A program made the translations under genes and the position numbers. From positions 124,001 to 188,000 of the forward strand of contig CAYYGN010000001.1 in the NCBI GenBank assembly GCA_964471595.1: a stretch of 64,000 nucleotides of DNA. The letters are read 5' to 3'. Position 1 is the stretch's first letter, and each line of letters begins with the position of its first letter. Positions 60,932 to 64,000 of this stretch are shown in pieces. Under the pieces are notes generated by a model, which did no database searches, was not told where the DNA came from, and worked only from the letters and a program-made list of their open reading frames with translations. This DNA is from JAGNXB01 sp964471595. GTDB lineage: Bacteria > Bacteroidota > Bacteroidia > Chitinophagales > Saprospiraceae.

Positions 60932-60991
60932 CCTGAGGACTCGACGTCCTATGTCGTAAGTAAGGCGCTTGACAACAGGGATGATTGGCCA

Positions 60992-60999
60992 TATCTTTG
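60992..60999 (+). promoter_or_regulatory. Putative promoter of the cytochrome c peroxidase gene (TTG ... TATCTTTG)
   Basis: TATCTTTG with a TTG at 60969-60971, 20 bases between; about 31 bases before the ATG at 61030. Confidence 0.6.
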
Positions 61000-61029
61000 C
61001 GATAAGGCCTGTTAGGTGCCTGCTTCCCG

Positions 61030-62049
61030 ATGCGTATTTTACTGACCCTCCTGTGCCTTGCCGGGTTGTTGTCCTGTCAGAAGGAATCAACCGGACAGAT
61101 GGACCGCGATTTGGAAATGGCCTTGCACCAGGCGTCCGGCGGTTTGGGATTGTCCTTCTTCCAACTGCCCCGCTCGGATGAATTCCAACGAATTCCGCAG
61201 GATCCAAAAAATCCGTTGACGGCCGAGAAGGTACAGCTGGGCAAGTTCCTGTTTCACGAATCTGCATTGGGGTTGGCCCCCCGTAACCCGATNNNNNNNN
61301 NNNNNNNNNNNNNNNNNNNNNNNNNNNNNNNNNNNNNNNNNNNNNNNNNNNNNNNNNNNNNNNNNNNNNNNNNNNNNNNNNNNNNNNNNNNNTTTCCAGG
61401 CATCCCCGACGACCAACTATTTACGGCGGAATATGCCGGACTGGCTATTGCCGCTTTTGAAAGGACGCTGATGGCGGACCGGGCGCCTTTCCAACTCTGG
61501 CTGCAAGGCAATCGCAGTGCCATGACCGAGAAGGAGAAGCGGGGTGCGCTGGTTTTCTTCCGGGATGCCAACTGTACGACCTGCCACAGTGGCCCGGCCT
61601 TGAACAGTATGACGTTCCACGCGCTGGGCATGAAGGACCTTTTCCAAACTGGTGCCGGGATCAATGCTTCGGCCCAAAGTCCCGAAAACCTCGGAAGAGG
61701 TGGATTTACGAAGCGTTCAGAGGATATGTATGCTTTCAAGGTGCCGCAATTGTACAATCTCAAAGACAGCCCGGCTTACGGCCATGGCGGCAGTTTTGTC
61801 ACCTTGCGGGATGTGGTGGATTACAAAAACCGGGCTGTCAAGGAGAACGCGCTGGTGCCCGATGACAAGTTGTCCCCCCATTTTACGCCCCAGGGTCTGA
61901 CTCCTGTGCAAATTGATGACCTTACCCATTTCCTGACCTTTTCCCTCAGGGACCCCTATCTGAGCCGGTACCAGCCTGCTTCCGTGCATTCCGGCTCCTG
62001 TATTCCCAACAACGATCCCTTGTCCAAACTGGATCTGAATTGCCATTGA
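61030..62049 (+). CDS. Cytochrome c peroxidase family lipoprotein, interrupted by an assembly gap
   Basis: About 339 residues including the gap. Lipobox LLSC (after MRILLTLLCLAG) makes it a lipoprotein. It opens like di-haem peroxidases (NPLTAEKVQLGKFLFHESAL). The first haem-binding CxxCH would fall in the 100-N gap at 61293-61392. The second is NCTTCHSGPALN. Later parts are YAFKVPQLYNLKDSPAYGHG and FTPQGLTPVQIDDLTHFLTF, as in MauG/CCP proteins. It probably reduces peroxide in the periplasm with electrons from cytochrome c. Real gap length and first-haem residues are unknown. Confidence 0.85.
   Translation: MRILLTLLCLAGLLSCQKESTGQMDRDLEMALHQASGGLGLSFFQLPRSDEFQRIPQDPKNPLTAEKVQLGKFLFHESALGLAPRNPXXXXXXXXXXXXXXXXXXXXXXXXXXXXXXXXXXFPGIPDDQLFTAEYAGLAIAAFERTLMADRAPFQLWLQGNRSAMTEKEKRGALVFFRDANCTTCHSGPALNSMTFHALGMKDLFQTGAGINASAQSPENLGRGGFTKRSEDMYAFKVPQLYNLKDSPAYGHGGSFVTLRDVVDYKNRAVKENALVPDDKLSPHFTPQGLTPVQIDDLTHFLTFSLRDPYLSRYQPASVHSGSCIPNNDPLSKLDLNCH
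61293..61392. other. Assembly gap (100 N) inside the cytochrome c peroxidase gene
   Basis: Run of 100 N, a common placeholder length, covering the region where the first haem motif is expected. Confidence 0.95.
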
Positions 62050-62144
62050 TTGCGGCATTCCGTCAGGTTTACCCTTCTTTTTCTTGACAGGCGGGTGAGT
62101 ATATTGCGGTGAGTGTGTACATTTATCCACGAAGAAGGATATGT

Positions 62145-64000
62145 ATGCGCCTTACGTCAGTGATCATCATTCCGATATTGACGGGCTTCCTCCTGCCTGT
62201 CCATGCCCAGCAATCGGTGTCCGGCCAGATCCGGAGCGCTTTGGACGGAGAACCCCTGATCGGTGCCAGTATCGTCATCAAAGGGACGACGGAAGGAGCA
62301 ACAACGGATTTCGACGGTCATTTTTCGTTGACGGTAGCGGCATTTCCGGTTGACCTGCAGATTTCCTACATCGGATTTGAACCCCTGGATCTCAGGGTGG
62401 AGGCGGCAACCCGGGATTTGAAAATCGAGCTGCAGGAGGCCGGTATCATGTTGGAGTCTGTCCAGGTCCGCGGTCACCGGATCACGGACAAGCAGAAGGA
62501 ATCGGCGCTCACCGTCGAGGCGCTTGACCTGCTGGCGATCAAGGAGACTCCCTCCGACAATTTTTATGACGGATTGGGCGCGCTGAAGGGTGTGGATCTC
62601 ACGGCCGCGAGTTTGGGGTTCAAGGTGGTGAACATGCGGGGATTCAACAGTACCAGTCCGGTGCGGTCCCTTCAGATCATCGACGGTGTGGACAACCAGG
62701 CTCCCGGGCTCAACTTTTCCCTCGGCAATTTTCTGGGATCGTCCGAATTGGATGTAAAGAGAGTGGAACTGATTGCGGGTGCCAGCGGACCCTTTTTCGG
62801 ACCCAATGCCTTCAACGGGGTGATCAGTATGGAAACCAAAAGTCCGTTCTTTTTCGAAGGGCTTAGTGCACAGGTCAAAGCAGGAGAAAGACAATTGTTC
62901 GAATCGGCGATCCGGTGGGCACAGGTATTCAAAAACAAGAACGGGCATCCAATGGCGGGATACAAGCTCAATTTTTTCTATCTCAAAGCCTACGATTGGG
63001 TGGCCGACAATGACGACCCTGTGGACGGTTCTCCGAACGACCGGTCGAATCCCGGCGGGTATGACAAGGTAAATTCCTATGGGGATGAGTACCGCGCTTT
63101 GATGGATTACAGTGGCGAGTCGCCCTGGATCAATTTTTCATCGCTAGGCACCTTTTATCGAAGGGGATATGACGAGGAGGATCTGGTCGATTACAACACC
63201 CGAAACCTGAAGGCCAATGCGGCCCTGCATTTCCGTTTGCAGCCATCCCGGGGATTTGATTCACCGGAGTTGATCCTGTCCAGCAGTTTTGGTTCCGGCA
63301 CAACGGTTTATCAGGGTGACAACCGCTTCAGCCTGCGCAACATCCTCTTTTTTCAAAACAGGATCGAACTCCAGCAAAAGGACCGGTATTTCATTCGCGC
63401 TTACGCCACGCACGAGGATGCCGGTGATTCCTATGATCCATATTTCACGGCGCTCCGGCTGCAGGAATCCGCCAAGTCGGATGTGGCTTTCCGCGATGAT
63501 TACCGGAATTACTGGACCAGTGTGGGGAAGTTTTTCGACCGGATGAACACCCAATACGGATATCCCAAACTGGAATACGACCCGGTGACGGGAACTTTTA
63601 ATTTTGATTATGCTGCGGCAGCCCAGTGGTATGTGGACTACGCGGATACTTTGGTTGCCTGGCATGCGCTTGCCCAGGCGTATGCCAACCAAAAATCCAC
63701 ATTACCTGGTGTCCAGTCAGAGCCCTTCTACGAACCCGGCACACCGAGATTTCAGGAAGAATTTGACCGGATCCGCCGGACGAAATCAGGCGAATCAGGG
63801 GGGACCCGGTTTTTCGACAAGTCCGCCCTTTATCACATCCATGGCCAATACCACATTCCGTCCACCTGGCTCGACCGGTTTGTGGTCGGGGGCAACTACC
63901 GTTTGTACCGGCCCAATTCCGAAGGCACCATATTCAGTGACACCCTTGTCCATGAAAGGAATGAACAGGGAGAGATCGTGCGGTCATCCTATCGCCGGAT
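62145..64000 (+). CDS. TonB-dependent receptor with carboxypeptidase-like domain (partial)
   Basis: The gene runs off the right edge; 618 codons are visible and no stop occurs. Signal peptide MRLTSVIIIPILTGFLLPVHA, then a CarboxypepD_reg-like domain (VSGQIRSALDGEPLIGASIV, TTDFDGHFSL, ISYIGFEPLDL), then the plug (VNMRGFNSTSPVRSLQIIDG, VELIAGASGPFFGPNAFNG) and the start of the 22-strand barrel. This is a SusC-like or related outer-membrane receptor; the substrate is unknown. A good ribosome site (AAGGA, about 62134-62138) precedes the ATG at 62145. No SusD gene can be seen because the window ends. Confidence 0.92.
   Translation, partial: MRLTSVIIIPILTGFLLPVHAQQSVSGQIRSALDGEPLIGASIVIKGTTEGATTDFDGHFSLTVAAFPVDLQISYIGFEPLDLRVEAATRDLKIELQEAGIMLESVQVRGHRITDKQKESALTVEALDLLAIKETPSDNFYDGLGALKGVDLTAASLGFKVVNMRGFNSTSPVRSLQIIDGVDNQAPGLNFSLGNFLGSSELDVKRVELIAGASGPFFGPNAFNGVISMETKSPFFFEGLSAQVKAGERQLFESAIRWAQVFKNKNGHPMAGYKLNFFYLKAYDWVADNDDPVDGSPNDRSNPGGYDKVNSYGDEYRALMDYSGESPWINFSSLGTFYRRGYDEEDLVDYNTRNLKANAALHFRLQPSRGFDSPELILSSSFGSGTTVYQGDNRFSLRNILFFQNRIELQQKDRYFIRAYATHEDAGDSYDPYFTALRLQESAKSDVAFRDDYRNYWTSVGKFFDRMNTQYGYPKLEYDPVTGTFNFDYAAAAQWYVDYADTLVAWHALAQAYANQKSTLPGVQSEPFYEPGTPRFQEEFDRIRRTKSGESGGTRFFDKSALYHIHGQYHIPSTWLDRFVVGGNYRLYRPNSEGTIFSDTLVHERNEQGEIVRSSYRR

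Noticed and set aside
1..64000. rRNA, CRISPR arrays, insertion sequences, integrases
   Set aside because: No regularly spaced short repeats, transposase or recombinase motifs, or rRNA-like stretches were seen on either strand.

Overview
The window reads as a chromosomal segment of a Bacteroidota bacterium, most likely from the Saprospiria/Chitinophagia side. The grounds are: (i) five secreted proteins ending in type IX secretion (T9SS) sorting domains, one of them a CHU_C/gliding-type domain, plus a PorT-like T9SS protein beside ubiE; (ii) a fused alpha/beta 2-oxoacid dehydrogenase E1, a Bacteroidota-type arginine decarboxylase and a YtxJ-type bacilliredoxin; (iii) many genes preceded by the Bacteroidota -7 promoter element TAnnTTTG, usually 15-45 nt before the start codon. 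Three runs of N (5167-5176, 30582-30591, 61293-61392) show this is a scaffolded draft, possibly from a metagenome. I found no rRNA, tRNA, CRISPR array, transposase or integrase.

Layout. 1-5 kb, minus strand: a secreted regulatory-domain protein (cut by the edge), lon and parE. 5-7 kb: a BNR-repeat lipoprotein and a methyltransferase. 7-14 kb, plus strand: enoyl-CoA hydratase, fused E1 alpha/beta, serA-like dehydrogenase, NTF2-like lipoprotein, rarA, acyl-CoA dehydrogenase. 14-20 kb: a C10 (streptopain-like) protease and a lipoprotein, a structured intergenic region, and an M28 peptidase. 20-25 kb: an accessory block of an Abi_2/HEPN gene between 78-bp direct repeats, a C-terminally short DnaE and an HTH-Fic gene. 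25-31 kb: a giant T9SS surface protein and an unknown Cys-rich secreted protein. 31-48 kb: mostly housekeeping (rhodanese, Nudix, pyrE, M42 peptidase, trmD, DksA-like, arginine decarboxylase, TPR protein, gyrA, ubiE, porT-like, acpH, ychF, pseudouridine synthase, M48 protease, pdhB). 48-64 kb: small lipoprotein, ytxJ, mnmD, dicarboxylate symporter, BNR T9SS protein, a free-standing DnaE C-terminal domain, mutS, M1 peptidase, cytochrome c peroxidase and a TonB-dependent receptor cut by the right edge.

The most unusual observation is a split replicative-type polymerase. The DnaE at 21203-23671 stops about 150 residues early. The missing C-terminal part is a separate gene about 30 kb away at 53958-54422. 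Both halves are driven by nearly identical promoters: the odd palindrome AAACAA-A-TTGTTT lies directly against the -7 box in each, and the leaders are almost equal in length. This suggests one regulator controls two genes that together rebuild one polymerase. The last 78 bp of the DnaE N-part are perfectly duplicated on the far side of the Abi gene, so that gene looks like a small inserted cassette. The divergent HTH-Fic gene has its own set of GTCAT half-sites spanning both divergent promoters.

Other points worth a look: a CRP-type site in front of the rhodanese gene, a mirror-symmetric divergent promoter pair that fixes a TTG start for mutS, a probable CTG start for acpH, and the hairpin-rich intergenic region at 17.6-18.0 kb. 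All functional assignments rest on motif recognition by eye; no database search was possible.
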